Assembly: GCA_015680685.1 (NCBI GenBank)
Contig: MNCI01013746.1
Span: 427,746-488,205, forward strand
DNA: 60,460 nt
Reading direction: 5' to 3'
Origin: Gnetum montanum
Lineage: Eukaryota; Streptophyta; Gnetopsida; Gnetales; Gnetaceae
The position numbers were made by a program, and so were the translations under genes. Shown one piece after another: positions 1-10,143 of the stretch; within the stretch, counting starts at the first letter, position 1; the number at the start of each line of letters is the position of its first letter. The notes under the pieces are model-generated. The model had not been told where the DNA came from, searched no databases, and saw only the letters and a program-made list of their open reading frames with translations.

Positions 1-1475
1 CACATTTGCAGCCCTACTGCGATCAGGCTAAAGATCTTCTAAGACAATTTACTACCTTCGACGCCCAACACGTCCCAAGGACTGACAACATGCTGGCCGA
101 CGCACTTGCCACCCTGGCTTTACACATGCCTTCACACCTGCTTAACACCTGCCTTGCATTGATTACAAACTGTGCAGACCCTGTCATTCAGACGGCGCAA
201 ATCTCCTCTCTTATCGAGGAAAGCACGCCTGAATGGTACGATAACATCAAAACTTATCTTTTGCAAGGGGAGCTACCATCTACATTAACACGCGCACAGA
301 ATGACGCAATCCGTAAGCGGGCTAGGCAATACGTCATCATCGGAGACAACACTCTTTGTAGACGCTCCTTTGATGGCGTGTTGCTTACCTGCGTTGACAA
401 AGACCAGGCGCAGCACATAGTCGGCGACGTTCACGAGGGACTGTGTGGCGGCCACGTAGCACCAAGGGCTATGGTCCTGAAAATCCGACGCTTGGAATAC
501 TACTAGCCACACATGGAACGAGACTGCCTGACAAATGTCAAGACCTATGACACGTGTCAATGGCACGTAAACCTCATCCACGTGTCACCCACGGAATTGC
601 ATACGACACAGATAACATGGCCATTTCAGCGATGGGGACTGGACATCATAGGACCCATCACGCCAAAATCTTCTGCAGGGCATAGCTTCATTATTACCGC
701 TACTGAGTACTTTACGAAGTGGGTAAAAGCTGTCCCCCTATGGAAAATCACATCCCAACAGGTTTGCCATTTTATCTTGGACAATATCGTAACCCGATTT
801 GGCCTCCCGATGACTATTGTGACCGACAATGGACCACAGTTTAGTAGCGTGGATACCAAATCCTTCTGTGACAACCTAGGCATTAGGCAGTCTTTTTCCT
901 CTCCTTATTACCCGCAAGAAAATGGTCAAGCTGAAGCATCAAACAAAATAGTCATCAATTTGCTCAAGAAAATGCTCGACGGCAACAAAAGGCGGTGGCA
1001 CGAACAGATCCTCTATGTGCTATGGGCATATCGTACGACGTGTAGGACAGCTACAGGTAGTATGCCCTATGGCCTTGTTTACGGATCCGAAGCAGTGCTA
1101 CCTCTTGAATTGCAAATTCCTTCTCTGAGAATGGTCCTCTCCACCATTATAAATGAGGCTCAACACACAGAGGCTCGGATAATGGATTCGGATTCAGTAG
1201 AAGAGAAGCGGATACAAGCTCTTGCTGCGATTGAGAAATATCAGGACAAACAGCGCCAGAAACATCGCCACAACCTTCAACAGCGCCCGATCAAGAAAGG
1301 AGATCTTGTTCTCAAGGCTGTGTGTGAACCAGTAGGCAAGTTCTCTGCAAATTGGGAAGGCCCTTTCTTGGTGGTCGACGCATATGGCAACGGAGCGTTC
1401 AGATTAGCAGACACCAACGGCAACGAATTAGCAAACCCTGTAAATCACATATATTTGAAGCGGTATTTCATCTAG
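1..1475 (+). pseudogene. Ty3/gypsy pol fragment: RNase H end and integrase (element A)
   Basis: This is the 3' part of a retrotransposon polyprotein, cut by the window edge. One reading frame runs from base 6 to 1475. It starts in the last part of RNase H (the D-A-L-A-T-L-A-L stretch near 95-120), then has the integrase zinc-binding H-H half (VHEG...GGH, about 430-455), the catalytic core and the C-terminal domain. The integrase triad is present: Asp in GLDIIGP, Asp in TDNGPQF and Glu in NGQAE, with 35 residues between the last two. An in-frame TAG at 504-506 breaks the frame, and the first Cys of the C-x2-C zinc pair is Tyr (YDTC); element G keeps CDMC. Integrase joins element cDNA to host DNA in the nucleus. 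The core resembles Tat-lineage gypsy elements; lineage is inferred from motif style. Confidence 0.9.
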
Positions 1476-1489
1476 CAGCATCTACGGTG

Positions 1490-1968
1490 TTGACAGCAGG
1501 TATGGCAGTAATCGTCCGCTACGACGTAAAACTGGCGTTGCACGTCTGCTACAACGTAAAACTGGCACTGACCGTCCGCTACGACGTAAAACTGGCATGC
1601 CTTGCACGCGTCCGCCACGACGCTAAACTGGTAAATGGTAACCGTCTGCTACGACGTAAAATTGGCACAGTTGTACAGGTCCGCCAAGATGAAAAACTGG
1701 CATCTTTTGCACGCGTCTGCCACGACGTTAAACTAGCATAGGTACGTAGCCGTCTGCTGGGACGTAAAACTAACACAGCCTTGTCCCTGGGTCATGACAT
1801 GAAACTGACATCCACAGCACGGTCTACTGAGACCATAAACCAGCCTTACCACCGTCCACTACGACGTAAAACTAGCGCTTCTCGGTCTGCCCGGACTTTA
1901 AACTGGGACCATGGTCTGCTGAGACTTAAAACCAGTAACGGTAGTCTTCCAAGACTTAAAACTGGGAT
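1490..1968 (+). repeat. Minisatellite in 3' untranslated region of element A
   Basis: About 14 degenerate units, spaced roughly 30-45 bases, share the core CGTCYGCTACGACGTAAAACT. They begin just after the integrase stop codon and end near 1968. The same core, in the opposite orientation, follows the integrase of element G at 35.69-36.24 kb. Tandem repeats in this 3' untranslated position are known from Tat/Ogre elements. Short open frames across the array only reflect its periodicity. Confidence 0.85.
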
Positions 1969-3013
1969 GTCCAGACAGCCACCATGTTCAAGCGAGCGTG
2001 ATCACTCTTGTATAGTTGCACAACAGATGGGGTGGGCTACTGAGATAGTCCCAGTGTCGCTACCTCACCGGCATCCTACTGATTCCTCGGATAAGCAAAG
2101 AGGCATCTTACTGATCCCTCGGAGATGCCGCCACGGCACCCGCCGCAGTGGTGGTACCTCTGGGAGTTTAGCCTCATCAGTCGGAGCCCCGACGAAATCC
2201 TCGATGGCAACGGCCCCGGGAATCTCCGCCAATCATCGCTATCGGACGCTGGCCTCGTAAATTCATCTGGCCGATTCCTGGTGCAGCCAGTTAGCTGCAC
2301 TGCGTCTGATGCCTTTTTGGCGAAGATATGCAGAGCCGAATCATCAGGATTGGCAGCTCCGCCCGTGCGCCCCGGCTCCTTCTTTACAGCTTATTTATCT
2401 AACATCAGATAGCGTTGGTTGCAAGAAAATCTCGCCTTCGGTTCAGCGATGGTGTCCTTTGTTTTCTTTCGTGGTTGCAGGTTACCTGCCTTGGAGGATG
2501 TCGTCCAAAGGTGCGTTCCATCTGAGCGGCAGAGTACAATAGCGTGCTGAAATGGCTGCTCAGGTTTGCCCGACCACCTAGCCTCGCACAGTCTTACCCT
2601 TATCTCTTGTTTCCTTCCTCCCCACCACCCAATTCCCATACGCAACATCTACATACGCAAGTATTCATTTTCCACACACGCTAGCAGAGATATCATAGAA
2701 AGTGATGCGTAACGCTCCTTTTACACGCATTCCTGCTACAATTTGTAACAGAGACATCTCAGATTGACGCGCTATGCTCGTCTGAAAGCATCCTGTTGAC
2801 CTGAATAAACATACATTTCGCATTTTTTCCGAACTTGTTTCCAGTTACATCCCTTTATCTCCTATACTCGCCAATCTTTCTCGTTCACGTGGACAGAGCA
2901 ATGCTTGAGTAGCCATGGATGAACGCTGTTCTTGCTTCTACCAATCTGGTGTTTCGCATTCTTTGTCGACGTCCTTCGGGCACGCCCTCTAACCGTCAAC
3001 AAAGAGGGGCCAT
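1969..3013 (+). other. 3' untranslated region and polypurine tract of element A
   Basis: No coding region can be supported here. The last bases before the LTR, about 3001-3013 (AAAGAGGGGCCAT), are the likely polypurine tract that primes plus-strand synthesis. The preceding block (2938-3000, with CTTTGTCGACGTCC and GTCAACAAAGAGG) recurs in reverse complement beside the left LTR of G at 34084-34150. This shows that A and G are relatives and fixes the LTR edge in both. Confidence 0.7.
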
Positions 3014-3089
3014 TGAAACACCGTGAAGATTACGAGTCGGCCTCAGGCAAAGATTCGCAATTCCAGCAAAAACGCGCATCAGATTGGTT

Positions 3090-3610
3090 TAAAGGATGGG
3101 TTTACGCTCTATTACGCACGGCAGCGTAATGAGCATAATAAGCTTCAAGACAGTCGTAGGCAGAGTTCTGAAAAGCACAACAGGTTGGCATTTTTTCTTG
3201 CAATACATGGATAACTTGTCTTTACGCTCGCTACGCGGCGGTGCGTACCATGGCGTATGTTGTGAAGTTGTACATTGCTTTTACGCTTCATTACCCGCAG
3301 CTGCGTAGTGAGCGTAACTTATACATTGTTTATGCTTCATCACGCGCAGCTGCGTAGTGAGCGTAAACCACGCATTGTTTACGCTTCATCACGCGCAGCT
3401 GCGTAGCGAGTGTAAACCACGCATTATTTATGCATTCATTACGCATGGTTGCGTAGCGAGCGTAAGTTGCACACTATCCACGCTTTGTTACGCACAGTCG
3501 CGTAGAGAGCTTATGGCTTTTACTCCAGATTACGCTCATACACGCAACGCAACGCGAATGAGCGTAATACAGCCTGAATGCAGCCTAAAGTACGCTCAGC
3601 ATGTGCCTAC
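3090..3610 (+). repeat. U3 tandem repeats with inverted-repeat cores (element A LTR)
   Basis: Units of about 50-60 bases repeat six or more times. Each carries an inverted repeat of the type TACGCT...ACGC-GCAGCT-GCGTAG...AGCGTA, for example at 3285-3315, 3335-3365 and 3378-3415. They sit upstream of the TATA box at 3746. The copy at 59165 has the same design but less regular units. Confidence 0.8.
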
Positions 3611-3618
3611 TCTTCACA

Positions 3619-3648
3619 CGCACAACACGCAAACAAGCGTGTTGTGCG
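3619..3648 (+). promoter_or_regulatory. Perfect stem-loop upstream of LTR TATA box (element A)
   Basis: Arms CGCACAACACGC (3619-3630) and GCGTGTTGTGCG (3637-3648) are exact reverse complements around a six-base loop, about 100 bases upstream of the TATA box. The equivalent site in A2 (about 59844-59869) keeps a stem although one pair has changed from C-G to T-A. The role is unknown. Confidence 0.75.
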
Positions 3649-3745
3649 TAGTCACAGTCTGACTTGAAAGATTATGCCAGCAGGGCCCATAATATCCGGA
3701 ACCCACATCATCAGGGTTGCGCCTTCTCCACGAAGTGTCGCGACC

Positions 3746-3753
3746 TATAAATA
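3746..3753 (+). promoter_or_regulatory. TATA box of element A LTR
   Basis: TATAAATA within CCTATAAATACCCC. The same context occurs in A2 (59972-59979) and F (55863-55870), and nearly so on the minus strand in both LTRs of G. Transcription of the element would start some 30 bases downstream, marking the U3/R border. Confidence 0.75.
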
Positions 3754-4416
3754 CCCCAGTCGACAAAGACACAAGGGTTGGCAAATCAGAGAAGCAAATA
3801 GCATATTTCTGAGCACCAGAGCACTTAGCACTTTGGAGCAGAGATACAGAGATCAACGCTTTGGCAATCGTGGACATCATCATCTTACAGCCGAAGCAGA
3901 ATACAGTTCAAATTGAGTGCCGGTGACAGGAGCAATCTTTCTGCTGAAAGGACTCTATCAATCAGAAACAATTGATCGGTAGACGTCAAAGCTTGGCCTG
4001 CCTTGCATCTCAGCTTTAGCCCACAAGGTAGATCGGACTTCTGTTTAGACCGTTTTGCTTGTTGTTCTGTGCTTGTTTCACATCCTGTAATCGGGGATTC
4101 CCCAGTGTAATTTCTGTCAAAGCGCAGATCTTAAAGTTTCGAGCTTCTTATGTCAACCTCTTTTTATTGTGTTTAGCATTATCGCTGTTGCAATCCAATT
4201 ACATCGTTTTCCCCTCGTTTTACCACTCTTCGAAACAGATCACTCTCTCTTAGCGTAATTCTCATCGTTTTACTGACCCGTAAGTCCCTGTCTGATCGAC
4301 AAGACTTTTTAGGGCACCGCGGATTCGTTTTTCCAGCTTAGCCCTTGCGCGGATCCGTGGTTAAAACTGTGTACGCCGGAATCTTGATCGGTATTTCCAG
4401 CTGCCGACGTTTTCTG

Positions 4417-5164
4417 TCGTTACAAGAGGCATAGCTACACTGCATAATATACTGCAGCCCCATTGTAGCCCTAGACTGCATGGTACATCGCAACCCTGTT
4501 ACAACCGCACAAAACACTGTACAGTATATCATGACGACCAACCCGCTAAGCATGATTCATCATGGTGAACGTCAAACTTCATGACTCAACACCATCAAGA
4601 CTATGACTATGCTTCCACTACGCTTGTTGTACACTATGTACCTTCTGAGACCCTTTTAGAATTAACTATGCTTCCATTTGGTGCAATGTTACATTTCTCT
4701 CTCCCATTTCTAGCATTTTCTTACATCTTTTTGCATTTTTTCACGTGTCGTCATGTTGTACTATGCTAAGCTGTAGTCTTTGTGGGTTGACACCCTCGTT
4801 TTGATCAAAACACTTAGCTACACTTACCTGCATTTCATGGCTATGATCTACACTTAGCATTGTGAAACACTGCTTTAACACTAAGCACCATTTTGTGTTG
4901 TTTGCATTTGCATTTTTGGCTAACCACACCACCCCTAATTGCACCTAATACCCTGGTTGTAGCTAGCAAAGTCCTTGTTCGATCGACAAGATTGTCCAGG
5001 GCACTCTACCTCCATTTTCTAGCAAGGCCCTCACGTGAAGGTAGGGTCAAGGCTGTGTGCCTGCAAACCCCTCAGTGTTCTAGCCATTGACGTTCTCAAC
5101 TACAATATGCACATTCAACTTCCTTATGTCTCCTATGCTCATGATCACTACCTTGTTCTTTGGA
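4417..5164. other. Remnant with a second LTR tail, otherwise unassigned
   Basis: No gene is visible. At 4960-5080 the sequence GTCCTTGTTCGATCGACAAG with the following 'ccagggcactc...ctagcaaggccctcac' block repeats the U5-like end seen at 4280-4345 and at 56309-56400. This is a leftover LTR tail of another A/F-type element, next to or interrupted by A. The intervening DNA is AT-rich and featureless. Confidence 0.5.
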
Positions 5165-6841
5165 CTCTTCAATAATTTTTAGGACAACTTGAAATCTACT
5201 ATTCATGGAATCTCATAATTGATCAACCTTGGCCATAATTTTAGATTAAAAATTTTGGAGTGGTAAGGTTTTTCTATTCACTAGCTCATCAGGTGCAAAT
5301 TCTTCCTCCCTGTCATAAAATCAAACCTCCCTCTTTCAGATGAAAGGATCAAGGTTATACTCTTCTACACTTTCTCTTTTTTTTAATTCACCTTCCTCCT
5401 TAGCTACTTGCTCAGTTAATCTTTGTATCTAATGGGTACTTAATTCTAATAATCACCCTTGGGCATAAACACCAAGGGTTCTTCATGTTTTTGATCGAAG
5501 CCCATCTACAATGTGGTGAAGTTGATCTAGTCGAGAATAAACATGGCTAGGACATTGGTGCATTAAGGAATAGTATCGATCGATGGCAGCATCCAAGGGT
5601 TCATGTGTTCCTTGTTTCCATCCTTAAATCTACCTTCTCAAGTTGGACACTTTGGAGTACATTTGATATTTTTCACTAAATAATTCAAGCATGGTACTCC
5701 ATATTCTAATAGATTATGGCTCTTAGGACCAGCACTATTTTTTTGCTTCTTTAATGAATGTTCTTGGGAACAACTTAAGTTTTTACCACTCATTTTTGAT
5801 GTTCTACAAGGCACATGCATCTTGAAAAGCTTGGAGATGGTTCTATGGATCAGAGTTATATCCCCCTTTGAACTTAGGAATATTGTTTATGCCTAACCTT
5901 TTGATCTAGCTATCCTTCAAGTTCCTTGTTGGAATTCATATTGCCTCTACAATATTGAGCATACTTCAAGTAGCAAGCAAAGGCTCATCGAGGCCTTGAT
6001 CATGGTGCCTATGATGCCCTTTACTACCCCTTCATTCATGGTGATGTGCCTTTCTTGAATGTCCACGTCCTTAATCTTGCCTTTCCCAGTGGTCTCTTCG
6101 ATCATTTAGGTCATTTCGGTCCCATCGGTCATTTTGGTCACATCCATCATGGTCTTGCCTCCTATAGTTGCAATCAAAGCCAAAAGAAGAAGAAGATGAT
6201 GATGAAAAAGGTGAAGAGGAAGGAGGACTAGCATCATCACGATGCTTGCTACCACCTCTTTGGCAATCACAACCACGATCACAATCTTGTTTCTTATCTG
6301 AATCCTTGCTTTGACTTGCCTCTTTGAATTCTTCTTTGTCATTAGATCCATTCTTACCAGAACCAGGATTGTGAATTATGGACTACAAGTTCTAATTTTA
6401 ACCTCCATCACTAAACTAAAAGAGAGGAATTTTACTAAATGGAAAATCCCTAGAGAAGGGTAGTAGGAATGGGAAATCATTAAATCCTTTTCCCTTTGTA
6501 AATTCATGATGTTGCTCTAATTGGCGATCCTAGAGATGTTGTGCCTCTATGAGATGATAATCCCTGACATTACTATCTTGCATGAAATACTCAACATGAT
6601 GGTCTTAAAGACCTAGACAAATAAGCATTTGGTGAAGCATTGTAGGAACAAATTGATCAGGCAGCAACACAATGTTGTCCTCCATGTCACGCCATCGCAA
6701 CTATTCATCTTGATGTAGGATGAAGGTTAAATTGGGTACATACTCATCAATATGAGCATATACCATTTGATATTGTTGAGCCACCAGCTAATGAGCTCCA
6801 TCGGACGTGGGTGAAGAAGCACTCCTATGAGAAGAAGACAT
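5165..6841 (-). pseudogene. Decayed gag of a B/E-type element (element D)
   Basis: Read on the minus strand, this matches the gag of B and E along its length. It starts at 6841 with Met-Ser-Ser-Ser-Ser-His-Arg-Ser. The gag core is recognisable near 5600-5810 (the 'tggagtac...acaacttaag' block aligns with 22500-22635). The 3' end near 5165 aligns with about 22040. Many stops and frameshifts are present and no long frame remains. The protease part is missing, cut off where the A-related LTR tail begins. Gag would form the virus-like particle that packages element RNA. Confidence 0.7.
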
Positions 6842-6981
6842 TTTTAATTAGATGATAAAAATAGAGTGTGCTTTTAAATTTTTGTTGTAGTAATTGTAAA
6901 ATAAGATATGGCTCTAAGGTTTATTTGAACAATTTTGAATGGTTTCCACTAAATCCTAGATAGCACACGAAACAACCAAAA

Positions 6982-7002
6982 GGTCCCCAACAATGGTGCC
7001 AA
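6982..7002 (-). other. Primer-binding site of element D (tRNA-Asp type)
   Basis: The reverse complement begins TTGGCACCATTGTTGGGG and abuts the inner edge of the D LTR. It is a mutated form of the TTGGCGCCGTTGTCGGG site kept in element E at 23829-23845. Its place between gag and LTR orients D on the minus strand. Confidence 0.75.
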
Positions 7003-7831
7003 TAATGAGCGGTGAGGTATCCCTACATCCAACCATATGAATCACTAAGGCGTTCACACACGATCTGGTCAAATTCCATGGATCTATAGTTCTTCAATAC
7101 ACTAGTTCCTCTAAGAAGTAAAATGGGCATTGAGAATGTTCATTGTCTTTCCAACTACACTTGTGAAGCTCAAGGATATGATTTAAGTGTAATTGAAGTA
7201 CATGATTTTTATCATTTTATGTTTTATAACTTTAATCACCTACAACAAAAATAAAAGGTATAGTAATTTAAGATCTAATTCATTTACTCCCTAGCTAGCC
7301 TAACACAAGTACCCATCCCACTTTCCTGGACACATCCTAAACACATATAATGCTGCTAAGTTACCAAACATTAAGCATTGTTGGATTACCAAGCACTATA
7401 TGTATGCTCACAAAGTAGTCGTGCTTGTGTTCATTAACAACTGGAAATTAATTTCTTAATGCAAATGCATTAAAGTAAAGTGCATTTAAGGAAACATCAA
7501 TCTATTCTTAGTGTTGCAAAGATTTTTGAAAGAGTTCATTTTTATTCCTATCGCACTATTGTGCTTAGGTACATTAGTGTTTGAACAAAGATCCGTACAC
7601 ACTTAGACTCTTGTTGCAAACACTCAAAAAATATTCTTACTCTAGAAAAAACAAATTGCAAGAGCTTTGCTACTTTGACTGAAAAACTATGAAAAACTAA
7701 CTCAAAATTGTGAGCCCAAGCGCTATATTTATAGGCTAGTGTATACCCCTCGACATCGGATATCCAACATCGCATCTTGGCTCCAATGTCAGATACCCAA
7801 TGTGGAGTAGATGAAAAAATGTGTTTCATCA
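7003..7831 (-). repeat. 5' LTR of element D
   Basis: The LTR edges read TGATG...CATTA on the minus strand, with the outer edge at TTTCATCA (7824-7831). A TATA box lies at 7726-7733 on the minus strand (TATAAATA). The U3 text (GGATATCC, GATACCCAATGTGG) resembles the C2 LTR at 53078 more than those of B and E, so D belongs to an older subfamily close to C. No matching 3' LTR was found. Confidence 0.7.
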
Positions 7832-8601
7832 TTAATCAATCAAACTAAGGCCAAAAAGATTTAGATCATACTCCTAATAAATCATACCAACTATTTTAGG
7901 CCATAATAAGTAAGAAAACAATAAGAAGGTCAAAAGTAACTAAATAATATAACACCTAAGGGGTTCCTTTTTTACAAATTTTTCTAACTCTACAATCATA
8001 AGATGATAAGAACTTGATCTAACCAAGAGTATGAAAAGGATTATGAACAATTAAGCACTAATGAAAACATTTTGGTAATCCTATACTCTTAATTGATTGT
8101 AGATGGTCTTGAAGAGGATACTAGGAGGAGGACCTTCATAACTTGGAAGTTGTAAAGACATAGCTTCAAGTGTTCCCATTATGGTCCACACTAACCAACA
8201 GTGGAGAATGGAACTTAGAAAAAACATACCAATTCTGGTGAAATAAAGAGGCCAATGCAATAGATAAAATCGAAGGAGTCTCTATGTCATATGCAGTAGA
8301 GAGGACATATGGAAAAAGAAGATAAGGAAAGAAGAGGAAAAACTTTCTAGAAGCTTGACAACAAAGGGAAGAAGCCAATGGAAAAGCCACCACCACCTTA
8401 AATACAAACTACATCAAGCCACTTCAAATTTTATTTTATTTTTTCATGTAACTATGTAATTTTTTGTACACACCAGTATGACACTCAAAGTCAATCAGTA
8501 GTTAGAGTTAGTTAATAATCTCTTACCTTCCCAATTTTGTAAAGAAAGCTTTGTCCTATCTTGTTAACTTGAGGATAAGTTTTTAGTCAGTTGTGGGGGT
8601 A
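7832..8601 (+). other. 3' internal remnant of element C
   Basis: No gene. The last 80 bases (about 8520-8601, ending in the polypurine tract TTGTGGGGGTA) align with the 3' internal end of B at 15370-15447. The stretch around 8100-8220 loosely matches B at 15090-15190. This is the non-coding 3' end of a plus-strand C element whose LTR follows at once. Confidence 0.6.
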
Positions 8602-9182
8602 TGATGAATCATCAGTTGGATGAGATATCGTAGATGCTACATCGCATCTGCATTGTATCACCCCTATTGGTGCATCTCAGTTGGTTGCTACGTCATAGAT
8701 GCTACATTGCATCTATGATGTCACATCTGCTTTGCAATGTCATAAATGTGATGTCACAATTATAATAAATGTTTATAAATACAAGAATTCTACCATGTAT
8801 TGGATACCTTTTAGTCATTTAGTAACATAACTTTGTCAATTTGTTTTCGTAACTTAGCAATAGAGAGTGAATTTTCGCAGTGTGATGTTGAGCAGTTGTA
8901 CGGAATCTTTATTCGAGTGAAGTGTACTTGGGCATAGTTCATGTCTAGAAATAAAGATTGAGATTTTTTTCATCATTGTAGCATCCACTTAGTTTTACTA
9001 TTTTCCTTAGCATAGTTTTTACTATTTTTTTAGTTTAATCATTTATATTTCCAAGTACTTTACTTTCTTGTTCATTATTAAAGTGGAATGAGTACGACTA
9101 GTTTTGAGCATTTAAGTGTAATCATTAGGTAATCCCAGTAGTGGTATAGCTTGGTTCTCTCAATAGTATAATGCTTGGTAAC

Positions 9183-9187
9183 CCTAT
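9183..9187 (+). repeat. Target-site duplication of element B, left (CCTAT)
   Basis: CCTAT directly left of the B 5' LTR matches CCTGT directly right of its 3' LTR (16292-16296) at four of five bases. The single difference is a transition. Five-base duplications are normal for gypsy integrases. Confidence 0.65.
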
Positions 9188-9193
9188 TGATGG

Positions 9194-9272
9194 GACGCGA
9201 TATCGCATGGGCCGTGATATCGCGTACGCGATATCGCTGCCGTCGCGATATCACATCCCTAGCAATATCGCG
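9194..9272 (+). promoter_or_regulatory. Cluster of GCGATATCGC palindromes in U3 (element B)
   Basis: Five or so GATATC-centred sites lie within 80 bases just upstream of the TATA box, including the 20-base perfect palindrome GATATCGCGTACGCGATATC near 9217-9236. Equivalent clusters occur at about 15457-15553 and, inverted, at 18075-18160, 24570-24640 and 59035-59095. The position suggests a promoter element. The binding factor is unknown. Confidence 0.7.
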
Positions 9273-9287
9273 GTGCACCATCATATC

Positions 9288-9295
9288 TATAAATA
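9288..9295 (+). promoter_or_regulatory. TATA box of element B 5' LTR
   Basis: TATAAATA in the context CTATAAATAAGAGGCG, about 20 bases after the palindrome cluster. All B/E-type LTRs in the window keep this box. Confidence 0.75.
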
Positions 9296-10000
9296 AGAGG
9301 CGGCTCTCCCTTATTTCATCATCCTAGGCTAGACAGTAGGGAAACTCTGGTAGATTGATCACTCCAGAGATAGAATATTTTCCATGTGCCTGCATTAGGA
9401 GTCCTAAAGTGAACGGATCTTTATTCGAGCAGACCTTGTACCTGAACACAAGTTTGTGTACGAAAATAAAGACGAGCTTCTTGGATAAACCTTGTAGTGC
9501 ATGGAATAGGCTAATTAGGATTTTATTTATTATTATTTACTGTTTTCCATTTAATTACTTTATTAGGAATTAAATCTTTCTCAACCCTTCTCTCCTAGTT
9601 AAGTGCCTCAGTACGACCACTTCGAGCACGTGCATTACGCGTGGTGATCCCAGCAACGATTAGCATTTGGTAACTATGGTTGCATCGGTTCAGGGTGTGT
9701 ACGGTAAGTGGGAATGGATGCTAATGCTAGGCTAATTTAGACTTAGCTCATTAGTTAAATTTAGTAATTAGTCTTCTCAACCCTTGAACTCAATAGCATA
9801 GGAGATAAAAACATAAAAACTATAAAAATCATATACCTCGGACTTACTTAACCATACACCATGACAAATACAAGTACTTCTAGGAAGACAACAAATGATT
9901 AACCCTAAGTGTTCCATGAGGCGTGTAGGCACTTAGTCTGTGGAGTTCAACCAGATTGCGTGTGCTATGGTTGAGTGTAGGGGTACCTCGCCACTCATAA

Positions 10001-10020
10001 TTGGCACCATTACCAGGGAC
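10001..10020 (+). other. Primer-binding site of element B (tRNA-Asp type, decayed)
   Basis: TTGGCACCATTACCAGGGAC sits directly after the LTR. The intact relative in E reads TTGGCGCCGTTGTCGGG. Three of the differences are G to A at CpG positions of the intact site, the usual mark of cytosine-methylation decay. Confidence 0.8.
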
Positions 10021-10143
10021 TAAGTGTTTATGCGCTAAATAGAACATAGGATATTACTCACATCGTTGGGAGCTTAAACGAAACTTAGGGTTTATCATAA
10101 GAAAAATTAATTAACGATTAAATAGCACACCGAATAAGAAATA

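Larger units (their letters stand above)
3014..4416 (+). repeat. 3' LTR of element A
   Basis: The LTR starts TGAAACACCG directly after the polypurine tract. It ends near 4416, where similarity to other LTR ends of this group (GACGTTTTC) stops; the right edge is uncertain by a few bases. It holds a repeat-rich U3 (3090-3650), a TATA box at 3746-3753 and an R/U5 region with GATCGACAAG near 4298. A second copy of the same family starts at 59165. The 5' LTR of A lies outside the window. Confidence 0.85.
9188..10000 (+). repeat. 5' LTR of element B
   Basis: The LTR runs from TGATGGGACG to CCACTCATAA, about 813 bases. The final CATCA seen in sister LTRs is CATAA here. It carries the GATATC palindrome cluster (9194-9272), the TATA box (9288-9295) and an R/U5 region shared closely with the 3' copy at 15448-16291. 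Confidence 0.88.

Noticed and set aside
1352-1741. A 129-codon frame with repeating RYDVKLA
   Set aside because: It is the translation of the element A minisatellite, out of frame with integrase.
9355-9573. A 65-72 codon frame conserved in the LTRs of B and E (also 15632, 17998, 24490)
   Set aside because: It starts at TTG with no ATG, lies in R/U5, and is conserved only because the LTR copies are recent.
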